Shown here: positions 1 through 7,044 of the stretch, piece by piece | Layout of the letters: each line of letters begins with the position of its first letter | Numbering within the stretch: position 1 is the stretch's first letter | NCBI GenBank assembly: GCA_021846065.1 | Contig: JAJZCP010000020.1 | Coordinates: forward strand, 1 to 13,153 | From: Acidobacteriota bacterium | Lineage (GTDB): Bacteria > Acidobacteriota > Terriglobia > Terriglobales > Acidobacteriaceae | Reading direction: 5' to 3' | Length of the DNA stretch: 13,153 nt | The notes under the pieces: generated by a model | Seen by the model: only the letters and a program-made list of their open reading frames with translations | Told to the model about the DNA's origin: nothing | The model's database searches: none | Position numbers and translations under genes: made by a program

Positions 1-387
1 AGAAAATTCGCTGCTGTGACGGCGGTGGAGGGTGCGGACGCATCCTTTGCCTCACTCGCGCACTCGCTCACCAGGCCATCCAGTCGAGCAGTACATTCGT
101 CCACGTTGGCTTATCTGGAAAACAATCGCCTCCAGCGAGAACCGGCTCCGGATTCCATCGTGCTCGATCCTCCGCGAGCGGGTCTGGACGCCAGAACCTG
201 TTCCTTGCTCGCCGCCATTCATGCGCCTCGCATGACCTACGTCTCCTGCGACCCGATCACGCTTGCTCGCGACCTCAAACTGCTCACCGCGGAGCGATTT
301 CAGATCGAGTCGATTCATCTGGTAGATTTATTTCCGCAGACGTACCACATCGAATCCGTCGTCAAGCTGGCAAGAAAAAATCGATGA
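1..387 (+). CDS. rlmD: 23S rRNA (uracil-C5)-methyltransferase, RlmD/RumA family (C-terminal part, 5' truncated by window)
   Basis: The reading frame is open from base 1 and ends at the TGA at 385-387, leaving 128 residues of a protein that starts outside the window. It looks like the catalytic end of a TrmA/RlmD-type SAM-dependent m5U methyltransferase. Visible motifs in order are the acidic SAM-pocket strand (VTAVEGAD), motif IV LDPPRAG (around 169-189), the nucleophile motif VSCDP with its cysteine codon at 247-249, and the C-terminal signature VDLFPQTYHIESVVKL with the probable general-base Glu at 352-354. In the family the Cys attacks C6 of the target uracil and the Glu helps release the product. 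The usual SCNP reads SCDP here, a common variant. The end matches E. coli RlmD closely in layout, but without the N-terminal TRAM/Fe-S part RlmD, RlmC and TrmA-like paralogues cannot be told apart. The family call is firm and the exact target base is inferred. Confidence 0.85.
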   Translation, partial: RKFAAVTAVEGADASFASLAHSLTRPSSRAVHSSTLAYLENNRLQREPAPDSIVLDPPRAGLDARTCSLLAAIHAPRMTYVSCDPITLARDLKLLTAERFQIESIHLVDLFPQTYHIESVVKLARKNR

Positions 388-448
388 GCGGATGATGCGC
401 AATACACCTTTTCCCTGATCTGCGCGATTGCCGACCGCCATCTTTTGC

Positions 449-454
449 AAGGTG
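449..454 (+). promoter_or_regulatory. Shine-Dalgarno site of comEC
   Basis: AAGGTG lies 7 nt before the GTG at 462 and supports that GTG as the comEC start. No other in-frame start nearby has a comparable site. Confidence 0.55.
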
Positions 455-461
455 CATCGAC

Positions 462-3242
462 GTGCCAGAGGCCAGCGCAACCAAGAACGCAACTACGGAA
501 TCGCTGCCGCTGCCTTTTGCCGCCAGCAGTCCGCTCTTCTGCGCTGCGGTTCTCTTCGCCAGTGGCGTTCTTCTGGCGCAGGCGTTTTATCTTCGTCCTG
601 CCTGGCTGCTGGCCGCTCTTTTTGTCCTTGCCGTTGTTTCCTGGGTCAGCATTCTGCGCGCACCGCGCACCGCATGGATATCTTTGATCGCGCTTTGGGT
701 CATCCTCGGTTTCTGGTCTGCGCAGACAACTCCACAGCCAGCGCAGTCTCCAGACATTCATGCGTTGAACGACGGCCTGCTGCGCACCCTTGAAGGCACC
801 GTCATCGCTGCTGAGCCGCTTCATCGCGAAGAGGAAGCCGAAGAACCTGTCGACCAGGATTCCACCTCGTCCAATCTGCCCACTTCATCGCAGACATTCG
901 ACATGCAGGTCGCGCGTGCTGAGTCGATCACCGACACAGCCGATCTACTGCTCGCGCTGCCTGCCTCGTCAGCACAGCGCATACGCGTCACTGCTGCGTG
1001 GCGCCGCAATCTTGCGACAACTCTGCATTGTGGTGACCAGATACGGATCGTGATGCAAATGCACCCGCCTGCCGTCTATCACGATCCCGGCGTCTGGAAT
1101 CGCGAACTCTATCTTGCAACGCAATCGGTCTCCGCCAGCGGCAGCGTCCGAGCCGACCTGCCGGATCGGTTGCAGGTCGTCAATCGTGTCGGCGAGCGCA
1201 GTGTTGCATGTCTGTTGAACCAATGGCGCGAAACCGTAGCCACTCGCATCGAGCATCTTCCAGAGCAAATGCGCTTTCTGCCCGCATGGCTGCGCGTTCA
1301 GCCGGAGGATGCTGCGATGCTGACCGCAATGCTCACCGGCGACCGCCGCCTTCTGGATCGGCGCTTGCGCAGCGGCTTTGAGCGCACCGGATCCTTCCAT
1401 CTTGTGGTGGTCTCCGGCCTGCATCTGGCCATTCTTGCGGCTCTCCTGCTCACGCTTTGCGAACGCATGCACGCATCCCGCATCCTCGCCACGGGGATCA
1501 CGATTTTCTGCCCGCTGCTCTTTGCTCTTGCCACAGGGTTTTCCGTTCCCGTGCAGCGATCCTTCTGGATGATTGCGCTCTATCTGCTTGGGAGAATTTT
1601 CTATCGCCAACGCTCTCCCCTCAATCTGATCGGTTTTGCCGCGCTTTGCATTCTCGCCGAGCAGCCCGGCAGCATCCTCAACGCCAGTCTGCAAATGACG
1701 CTGCTTGCCGTCATCTCCATCGCAGGCATTGCGCTTCCCTTGCTCGAAGACACGGTGCAGCCGTTTCTCCGCGCCACGCACAGGCTGTCAGACCCCACGC
1801 TGGATAAGGCATGCATTCCCGCTCAACTTCAGTTTCGTACGCAGATGCGATGGCTCGCGCAACGATTCGTTCCGCTTGTTTCTTCGCGGAGATCGGAGGT
1901 CATCGTCGGCTCGACCGCGCGTTTCATCCTGCGCATCGTGGAGCTTGTATGGACGAGCCTCATTGTGGAAGTCGCCCTCGTGCTTCCCATGGCAATCTAC
2001 TTTCATCGCTTCACGCTCTACGCGCTGCCGACGAACCTGATCGTTCTTCCACTCCTTTCCATTCTGCTGCCCTTGGCGATGTTAACTCTGGGCACTTTGC
2101 TGCTCTGGTCGCCGCTGGCTTTGTTGCCCGCTGCCTGCACCGCGCTGCTGCTTCACCTCGCCCATGGCGCCATCGAGTTTTTTGCGCGCCAGCACTGGGC
2201 AAATCTCCGCCTGCCTTCGCCTGCGCTCCTGTCTTCGCTCCTTGTCGTTCTGATTCTTCTTGCGGCGGTCTATCTTGCGTCGCAGACAGGCTCCGCTTTG
2301 CGTTTCTCTGCGCTTCCCGTTTTGCTGCTCATCCTGCCCGTCGTTCTGTGGCCGCGGCCCATCGTTGCGCCTCCCGATGCGCTCTTGTTTCAGGCGATCG
2401 ACGTAGGCCAGGGCGATTCGCTGCTGCTCATCACGCCCGATCGCCACACCGTTCTCGTCGATGGTGGTGGACTGCTTTCCTACGGTCATTCAGACCCGGG
2501 CCAGCAGGATGCGCAGCCGTCGTTTGAGATTGGCGAAGACGTGGTTTCACCTGTTCTCTGGTCGCGCGGAATCCGTCGCCTCGACGCCGTTGTGCTCACC
2601 CATGCGCATGCCGATCATCTCGGCGGACTCAGCGCTGTAGTGCGCAACTTCCGCCCGCGTGAACTGTGGGTCGGCGCAAACCCGCCTGTGCCTGCATACC
2701 TTGCTCTTTTGCGGGATGCGTCCTTGCAGGGCACGCGTGTGCGCCAGCTTCACCGCGGAGACGATCTGCATCTGGATCGGGTAGATTTTCAGGTACTGGC
2801 GCCCGCGCCGGATTACGCCCCGGGCACGCAACCCCAAAACGACGATTCCCTGGTGCTGCGCGCTGCGTTTGGCGCAACTTCCGTTCTGCTGGAGGGCGAT
2901 GCCGAGGCTCCGGAAGAAGACAGCATGATGGACCAAGCCCCGCTGCAGAGCACCGTTTTGAAGGTTGGCCATCACGGCAGCAAAACCAGCACCCAGCCAG
3001 CCTTTTTAGACGCTGTCTCTCCGCAGTGGGCGGTCATCTCCTGTGGATTGCACAATCACTTCGGCCATCCCCGCCCAGAGGTGCTCGCTGCCTTGCAAGC
3101 TGCGCATGTCCGCACATTCCGCACCGATCTGGACGGCACTACCTGTTTTCTGCTCAACGGAAGCACCGCCACTGCGATGCCCATGTGCATGCCAAAAACG
3201 ATTCTGAGCGCTGCTCCATCGCCACATCGTCTGCCAGAGTGA
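462..3242 (+). CDS. comEC: ComEC/Rec2 DNA-uptake channel with C-terminal metallo-beta-lactamase domain
   Basis: A 926-residue inner-membrane protein predicted to carry single-stranded DNA across the cytoplasmic membrane during natural transformation. The N-terminus (about 20-90) holds hydrophobic helices followed by a DUF4131/OB-like soluble region. The Competence domain follows, with the family signature around VVSGLHLAI (residues 316-324) and many further membrane segments up to about 630. The C-terminal metallo-beta-lactamase domain is complete: DVGQGDS (647-653), HAHADH (714-719), LEGDAE, VGHHGS (835-840) and HFGHP (866-870). All metal-ligand positions appear present, so it may be an active nuclease that degrades the non-transported strand. 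Length is above the usual 700-800 because of an acidic Ser-rich insertion (about 121-146) and a polar segment of about 58 residues between membrane helices (429-486). The start is GTG with AAGGTG 7 nt upstream. It follows the rlmD-like gene by 74 bp and converges on the DUF3108 gene with only 4 bp between stops. Confidence 0.93.
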   Translation: MPEASATKNATTESLPLPFAASSPLFCAAVLFASGVLLAQAFYLRPAWLLAALFVLAVVSWVSILRAPRTAWISLIALWVILGFWSAQTTPQPAQSPDIHALNDGLLRTLEGTVIAAEPLHREEEAEEPVDQDSTSSNLPTSSQTFDMQVARAESITDTADLLLALPASSAQRIRVTAAWRRNLATTLHCGDQIRIVMQMHPPAVYHDPGVWNRELYLATQSVSASGSVRADLPDRLQVVNRVGERSVACLLNQWRETVATRIEHLPEQMRFLPAWLRVQPEDAAMLTAMLTGDRRLLDRRLRSGFERTGSFHLVVVSGLHLAILAALLLTLCERMHASRILATGITIFCPLLFALATGFSVPVQRSFWMIALYLLGRIFYRQRSPLNLIGFAALCILAEQPGSILNASLQMTLLAVISIAGIALPLLEDTVQPFLRATHRLSDPTLDKACIPAQLQFRTQMRWLAQRFVPLVSSRRSEVIVGSTARFILRIVELVWTSLIVEVALVLPMAIYFHRFTLYALPTNLIVLPLLSILLPLAMLTLGTLLLWSPLALLPAACTALLLHLAHGAIEFFARQHWANLRLPSPALLSSLLVVLILLAAVYLASQTGSALRFSALPVLLLILPVVLWPRPIVAPPDALLFQAIDVGQGDSLLLITPDRHTVLVDGGGLLSYGHSDPGQQDAQPSFEIGEDVVSPVLWSRGIRRLDAVVLTHAHADHLGGLSAVVRNFRPRELWVGANPPVPAYLALLRDASLQGTRVRQLHRGDDLHLDRVDFQVLAPAPDYAPGTQPQNDDSLVLRAAFGATSVLLEGDAEAPEEDSMMDQAPLQSTVLKVGHHGSKTSTQPAFLDAVSPQWAVISCGLHNHFGHPRPEVLAALQAAHVRTFRTDLDGTTCFLLNGSTATAMPMCMPKTILSAAPSPHRLPE

Positions 3243-3246
3243 AACG

Positions 3247-4029
3247 TTATCTGCCTTCCGCGGAGATCAGGCGAAACGTAATCGTGCCCCAGAACAGCCG
3301 CGCGCGCATCTGCACCGGCAGATGACGTTCGTCATCCGTGTACCATATCCAGATATCGCCGCGATTTTTCACTACACCCGCATCCGCTGTCGGTTGCACG
3401 CGGATCGTATGGAAGATGCCAGCCTGCGTCTTCAACTCTTCGCGGCTTTCCACCTTCATCGTCACCCGCACCGTGCGTAATGGATCGGCGACGGGAAGAT
3501 CAAAATTCTGCCCCACTTCCATCGGCTGCGAAGCCGCATAGAAGACGCCTGTCAGCAAATCTGTCAGGCAATCTGGAATCTTGTTTTCCAGGCGTTTTTT
3601 CTGCCCCGTCACCAGATTGCGTTCATCCAGAATCGACTTGCCCGCGCCGTAGTCCAGCCGCAGCGTGGAGTTGATCTGCCTGCGACCCTCCACTGTCTGC
3701 TTGTCGAACTCGGTCGTGCATCCTCGCTCACGGTCAAAACTTGACTGAAATCGATCCGCGACGTGAAACAGAAGATTGATGGCTCCTGTCGTATCCGCCG
3801 TCGCCGTCAGCCGTTCCCGCGCGCCGTCGGCATCGAAGTGCAGCACGGCCAAGCCAGCGGGGAAGACGCGCCAGTCCACGGCATAGGTCAGCGTTTCATG
3901 CTGAGGAAATTGAAACCCCGCTCGTGGCGCCGGCAGCGCAGGCATCGGCCCGCTCGCGTTCTCTGGCGCGGGAAGCGCACCGCAGGCCAGAGCTGCCGCA
4001 CACAGCAGCGCTACATATTTCTTGCGCAA
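3247..4029 (-). CDS. DUF3108 domain-containing exported protein
   Basis: A 260-residue protein with an N-terminal export signal (MRKKYVALLCAAALACGA). The AALAC stretch could serve as a lipobox with Cys16, or the signal may be cut by signal peptidase I; both are possible. The remainder matches DUF3108 in order: ETLTYAVDWRVFPAGLA (45-61), DRFQSSFDRE (92-101), IPDCLTDLLTGVFY (151-164), a predicted beta-rich middle, and the ending DIWIWYTDDERHLPV (225-239). The family is thought to act in the periplasm or outer-membrane leaflet, with no defined reaction. The start is TTG at 4029. A CTG two codons upstream sits 7 nt after GAGGA and would be better spaced, so the exact start is uncertain. It is the last gene of the minus-strand LPS run, 165 bp after the methyltransferase gene, so it may have its own promoter. 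Its stop lies 4 bp from the comEC stop on the other strand. Confidence 0.8.
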   Translation of the reverse strand: MRKKYVALLCAAALACGALPAPENASGPMPALPAPRAGFQFPQHETLTYAVDWRVFPAGLAVLHFDADGARERLTATADTTGAINLLFHVADRFQSSFDRERGCTTEFDKQTVEGRRQINSTLRLDYGAGKSILDERNLVTGQKKRLENKIPDCLTDLLTGVFYAASQPMEVGQNFDLPVADPLRTVRVTMKVESREELKTQAGIFHTIRVQPTADAGVVKNRGDIWIWYTDDERHLPVQMRARLFWGTITFRLISAEGR

Positions 4030-4161
4030 TCTCAGAAGCTTGTCCTCACATTGATATCCGCTGCATTGACGCTGGTTCTACGCACGGAACAGTGTTCGCA
4101 GAGAAAACGTACGCGACGCGCGGGCCTGCTTTTTCGATTTTAGACGATCAAATCAGGCCAC

Positions 4162-4188
4162 TTGCGCCAGGCTGTCCAGCGAGCGCAA
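4162..4188 (-). terminator. Inverted repeat after the methyltransferase gene, possible terminator or attenuator
   Basis: TTGCGC at 4162-4167 pairs with GCGCAA at 4183-4188. A smaller GCTG/CAGC pair lies inside, offset by one base, so a bulged longer hairpin is possible. It begins 6 nt beyond the stop at 4195 on the minus strand. No true U-tract follows, so intrinsic termination would be weak. It could instead be a processing or attenuation element before the DUF3108 gene. Confidence 0.3.
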
Positions 4189-4194
4189 ACATGG

Positions 4195-4830
4195 TCATCG
4201 ATGCAGCAGATGCAGATGCCCAAGCAAAGACGCCAGCAGGCTCGCGTAGAGCACGGCTGCGCCCAGCGCCGAACGATACTCGCGATGCCGCCGATAGAGC
4301 GCAAAGGAAAATGTCCCCTCGGATGAACGCGGTGCGTCGCTCGTCTCGCCTGTCGGAAAAATGCGCGGCAAAAGACGCGGAACTCTTTGGCAGTACGCAG
4401 CATAATCAGAGAAAGTTTTGCGCAGAAACTCCTCTTCGCCGGCGATCACAGGCACATAGATCAGCACAAATCCCGCCGCCAGCAACAGCGCAAAGACCAC
4501 ACTCGTCAGCGCAACCGCAAAACCCGCAGCTATCAGGATCGATCCCAGATACAGTGGATTGCGCGTATACGCATAGGGTCCGGTCTGCGTCAGCTCCTGA
4601 TTTTTCTTCACATATCCGGCGGCATATCCGCGCAGCCACAGCCCCGGCAACACCAGCGCCAGGCTGGCCAGAATCGCGAGTGGCACAGGCGTCGCATGCA
4701 GCAGCCGCCACAGATAAACACCCGCCGCTGCAAAACCCAGTGGCACGCGAATCCTGCGCGCAATGCGCCGCCAGCGCGCCATCCATGTCTCACTCGATTG
4801 GGGCAGTTCATTCACGGCACAACCATCCAC
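4195..4830 (-). CDS. Integral-membrane methyltransferase of the ICMT/PEMT-like family
   Basis: A 211-residue membrane protein with hydrophobic segments at about 30-46, 49-67, 96-130 and 187-208. The diagnostic C-terminal part of the isoprenylcysteine carboxyl methyltransferase / phospholipid methyltransferase superfamily is present: GPYAYTRNPLYLG (84-96), then GEEEFLRKTFSDYAAYCQRVPRLLP (131-155). These residues form the SAM site in studied relatives. The substrate of bacterial members is usually unknown and may be a lipid, an isoprenoid or a small thiol. The start is taken as GTG 4830, because an in-frame stop lies just upstream. GTG 4815 (preceded by GGATGG at 7 nt) is an equally sensible start. 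It is 74 bp downstream of the GT9 gene on the same strand, suggesting co-transcription with LPS genes, although a TACAAT box lies in that gap. Family call is good; a role in lipid or LPS modification is inference from position only. Confidence 0.78.
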   Translation of the reverse strand: MDGCAVNELPQSSETWMARWRRIARRIRVPLGFAAAGVYLWRLLHATPVPLAILASLALVLPGLWLRGYAAGYVKKNQELTQTGPYAYTRNPLYLGSILIAAGFAVALTSVVFALLLAAGFVLIYVPVIAGEEEFLRKTFSDYAAYCQRVPRLLPRIFPTGETSDAPRSSEGTFSFALYRRHREYRSALGAAVLYASLLASLLGHLHLLHR

Positions 4831-4836
4831 ATGTCG

Positions 4837-4864
4837 GCAATTTCATCCTTGCAATTTCACCCTT
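4837..4864 (-). repeat. Tandem 14-bp direct repeat in the leader of the membrane methyltransferase gene
   Basis: Two adjoining 14-bp units, 4837-4850 and 4851-4864, differ at one base. Read on the minus strand they are AAGGGTGAAATTGC then AAGGATGAAATTGC. Each unit carries a Shine-Dalgarno-like AAGG core. The proximal core is 16 nt from GTG 4830, farther than normal. The origin could be slippage duplication; a functional role is unproven. Confidence 0.7.
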
Positions 4865-4868
4865 GCTG

Positions 4869-4874
4869 ATTGTA
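4869..4874 (-). promoter_or_regulatory. Possible -10 box before the membrane methyltransferase gene
   Basis: TACAAT on the minus strand within the 74-bp gap after the GT9 gene. The expected transcription start would fall near 4862, just ahead of or inside the tandem repeat. No convincing TTGACA-like -35 lies 16-18 bp upstream, so this is a weak internal promoter at best. Confidence 0.25.
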
Positions 4875-4904
4875 TCGCCGGTTCTTGCGTCGCTGCTTTG
4901 TTCG

Positions 4905-6017
4905 TCACCGTTGCAGCAGTCGTCCTGCCGCTTCGCAAACCTCGCGCACATCGATCTTCAGCAGTCCCGCTTCCGGCTCTGGCAGTCGGCGATGATCGCG
5001 CCTGATCTCCGGTGTGCGCAGGACCACACATTCTGCTCCGTCGGGAAAGCGATAGGGACCATTGCGTGCCGGGTCGGTTGGGCCATAGATGCCCACGACC
5101 GCGCGCCCAAGGGCGCACGCCAGATGCAGCGGTCCCGTGTCGCCGCCAATCACCACTGCTGCGCGCCGCGTGAGCGCAACCATCTCTGCCACCGAGCTGC
5201 GCACCACATGCGCGGATTCGTTTCCCTGTGCAACACTCTCCGCCAGCGAATCTTCACCCGGGCCGGCATTCACCAGAACGCGAATCCCCTGCGCGGTCAG
5301 CCACGTCGCCACTTCACGAAAGCGCTCGGCAGGCCAGCGTTTCGCGCCCCATCCCGCGCCAGGATGAATCAGCGCCCAGGGACTCTGATCCATCTTCCAT
5401 TGCTTATATCGCTCATCGCACCATGTCTCCGCTGCTCGATCAATGGGCAGTGGAGGCACGCCGATCTCCAGAAAATCTGCTGCGATGGCCGATACCAGTT
5501 CATATCCGCGATCAATCACGTGCTCGCTCTGCGCATTCACCGGCTCGGTATAGAGCCATCGCGCCGGCGCCTCGCGCGGACGCGCATCTCCCAGAATGCG
5601 TCGGCAGCCCGTGAAGCGCGCAAGAACCGCGGAGCGAATCGCGCCCTGCATCTCCAACACCGCGTCGTATTCGTTCGCGCGCAGTTCACCCCGCAGTTGC
5701 CGGATTGCAGCCGCAGTCGCACGGCTCAGGCCCTGTCTGCGCCACAGGCGCGTATCCGCTTCCAGCACTCCATCCACAACCGGTCGCGATACTGTACGCT
5801 GTGCGCTCACTTCGCCATCGACACGCGGTTCATGGGAATCAGGGGCCACTAGCAGCGGTCGCCAGCGCGGCTCCACCAGCCAGTCGATGCGCCAGAGTGG
5901 GTGGATTCGACGCAGAGCTGCGACTGCGGGCAATGCGTGCAGAATGTCGCCCATCGCGCCAAGCCGCACCACCAGAATTCGAAATTGTGCCAGCCGCTGC
6001 AAACCTGATTTTCTCAC
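4905..6017 (-). CDS. waaC: Glycosyltransferase family 9, lipopolysaccharide heptosyltransferase I-like
   Basis: A 370-residue GT-B glycosyltransferase of family GT9, the group that adds L,D-heptose from ADP-heptose to the Kdo of the LPS inner core. The N-terminal motif ILVVRLGAMGDILHALPAV (14-32) contains Asp24, equivalent to the catalytic Asp13 of E. coli WaaC. The WaaC-like VVDGVLEADTRLWRR stretch is at 80-94, the acceptor-side LEMQGAIRSAVLA at 121-133, and the nucleotide-sugar half has IHPGAGWGAKRWP (217-229) and GGDTGPLHLACALG (291-304) followed by GIYGPTDPARNGPY. Residues about 61-79 look like a small insertion compared with enterobacterial WaaC. The start is GTG 6017, preceded by GGAGAG. 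It is 25 nt downstream of lpxK and plainly in the same operon. No ADP-heptose synthesis gene is in the window, so the donor sugar is inferred from family resemblance. Confidence 0.85.
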   Translation of the reverse strand: MRKSGLQRLAQFRILVVRLGAMGDILHALPAVAALRRIHPLWRIDWLVEPRWRPLLVAPDSHEPRVDGEVSAQRTVSRPVVDGVLEADTRLWRRQGLSRATAAAIRQLRGELRANEYDAVLEMQGAIRSAVLARFTGCRRILGDARPREAPARWLYTEPVNAQSEHVIDRGYELVSAIAADFLEIGVPPLPIDRAAETWCDERYKQWKMDQSPWALIHPGAGWGAKRWPAERFREVATWLTAQGIRVLVNAGPGEDSLAESVAQGNESAHVVRSSVAEMVALTRRAAVVIGGDTGPLHLACALGRAVVGIYGPTDPARNGPYRFPDGAECVVLRTPEIRRDHRRLPEPEAGLLKIDVREVCEAAGRLLQR

Positions 6018-6042
6018 AGCTCTCCGGCGAACAAAGGCGAAT

Positions 6043-7044
6043 TCACGCGCGTCGGTCCTGCTCGCGACACGCCTTCCGGATGCGCTCCATCACCGCCTCC
6101 GGGTCCATGAAGCTCACTTCCACATCCGCGCAGAAGACCGGTGCCGCCTGCTGCAACTTCACCACCCGGCTCCCCATCCGCGCCAGGTCTTTCGCAGTCG
6201 TCACAAAGGCCCGTGCGCCGCATTGCTCCAGCTCTCTGCGCAGTCGAGCCATCTCCTGCTCGCCATAAGGCTGGTGATCGCGCAGGATACGCTCACCCGC
6301 AAGCCTGACGCCGCCCGCGCGCAACCCTTGCAGGAACGCCTCCGGTCGTGCGATTCCGCAGAAAGCGAAGACCGATTCCGGCATCTCCACGGGCCAGCGC
6401 ATCGTCCGCCGATACAGCCACACCGGCTGCTGTGTCTTTTGCTGAGAGAACCACTCCCGCGCGGCAGCATCGTCTTCACGCACGGCCAGCACGTCTGCGC
6501 GTTGCAGCGCACGCAGCGGCTCGCGCAGATTGCCCGCAGGCAGCAGATGGTCCCCCAGGTCTTCGACGCCGACCATCGCAATATCCAGCGCGCGCTCCAG
6601 TTGCCAATGCTGGAAGCCATCGTCGAGCAGGTGCGCGGCGCAGCCTGCCGTTGGGCGCGTCTCCGCAATTCGCCCTGCTTCCCATCGTTGGCCAGCCACA
6701 TAGACGGGCACCCTGGCCTGACGCGCGATCAGCAGCGGCTCATCGCCAAATGTCTCCGCATCGCCGCCCACATCGCCATCTGGATCGACGGCAAGAGCCT
6801 GCCCGGTTTTTCGTCCGTAGCCGCGCGAAAGCACATCCACCGCAATTCCATCTTCCGTCATCAGTCGCGCGAGTGCAATCGTCAGTGGCGTCTTGCCCGC
6901 GCCGCCCGTTGAGATGCTGCCCACGCTGACGACCGGCCAATTCAGCCGCCGACGTTTCGCCCAGCCCGCGTACAAGGCCCATGTGCGCAGCGACCACGCC
7001 GCAGCGTAGAGCGGAGCCAGCGGAGCCAGCCACGGACGCTTCAT
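6043..7044 (-). CDS. lpxK: Tetraacyldisaccharide 4'-kinase
   Basis: A 333-residue LpxK, the membrane-associated kinase that phosphorylates the 4' position of the lipid A disaccharide to give lipid IVA. The N-terminus is hydrophobic/amphipathic (about 6-28), as usual for membrane anchoring. The Walker A motif is GSISTGGAGKTP (42-53), followed by VLSRGYGRK (71-79), GDEP (100-103), DDGFQHWQLERALDI (141-155), LLPAGNLREPL and the C-terminal TTAKDLARM. Length and motif order are normal for the family. The ATG at 7044 overlaps the waaA stop in an ATGA arrangement, which points to translational coupling, and AAGG lies 7 nt before the start. The gene order waaA-lpxK-heptosyltransferase places it in an LPS core block. 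Confidence 0.95.
   Translation of the reverse strand: MKRPWLAPLAPLYAAAWSLRTWALYAGWAKRRRLNWPVVSVGSISTGGAGKTPLTIALARLMTEDGIAVDVLSRGYGRKTGQALAVDPDGDVGGDAETFGDEPLLIARQARVPVYVAGQRWEAGRIAETRPTAGCAAHLLDDGFQHWQLERALDIAMVGVEDLGDHLLPAGNLREPLRALQRADVLAVREDDAAAREWFSQQKTQQPVWLYRRTMRWPVEMPESVFAFCGIARPEAFLQGLRAGGVRLAGERILRDHQPYGEQEMARLRRELEQCGARAFVTTAKDLARMGSRVVKLQQAAPVFCADVEVSFMDPEAVMERIRKACREQDRRA

Noticed and set aside
3924..5852. A 642-codon open frame on the plus strand opposite the DUF3108, methyltransferase and GT9 genes
   Set aside because: It lies antisense to three genes with clear family motifs. Its translation is low-complexity, rich in Arg, Ala, Ser and His, with no domain, as expected from GC-biased codon shadows.
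5596..6912. A 438-codon plus-strand frame opposite GT9 and lpxK
   Set aside because: Same reasoning: Arg/Ala/Ser/His-rich, no motif, fully covered by recognised minus-strand genes.
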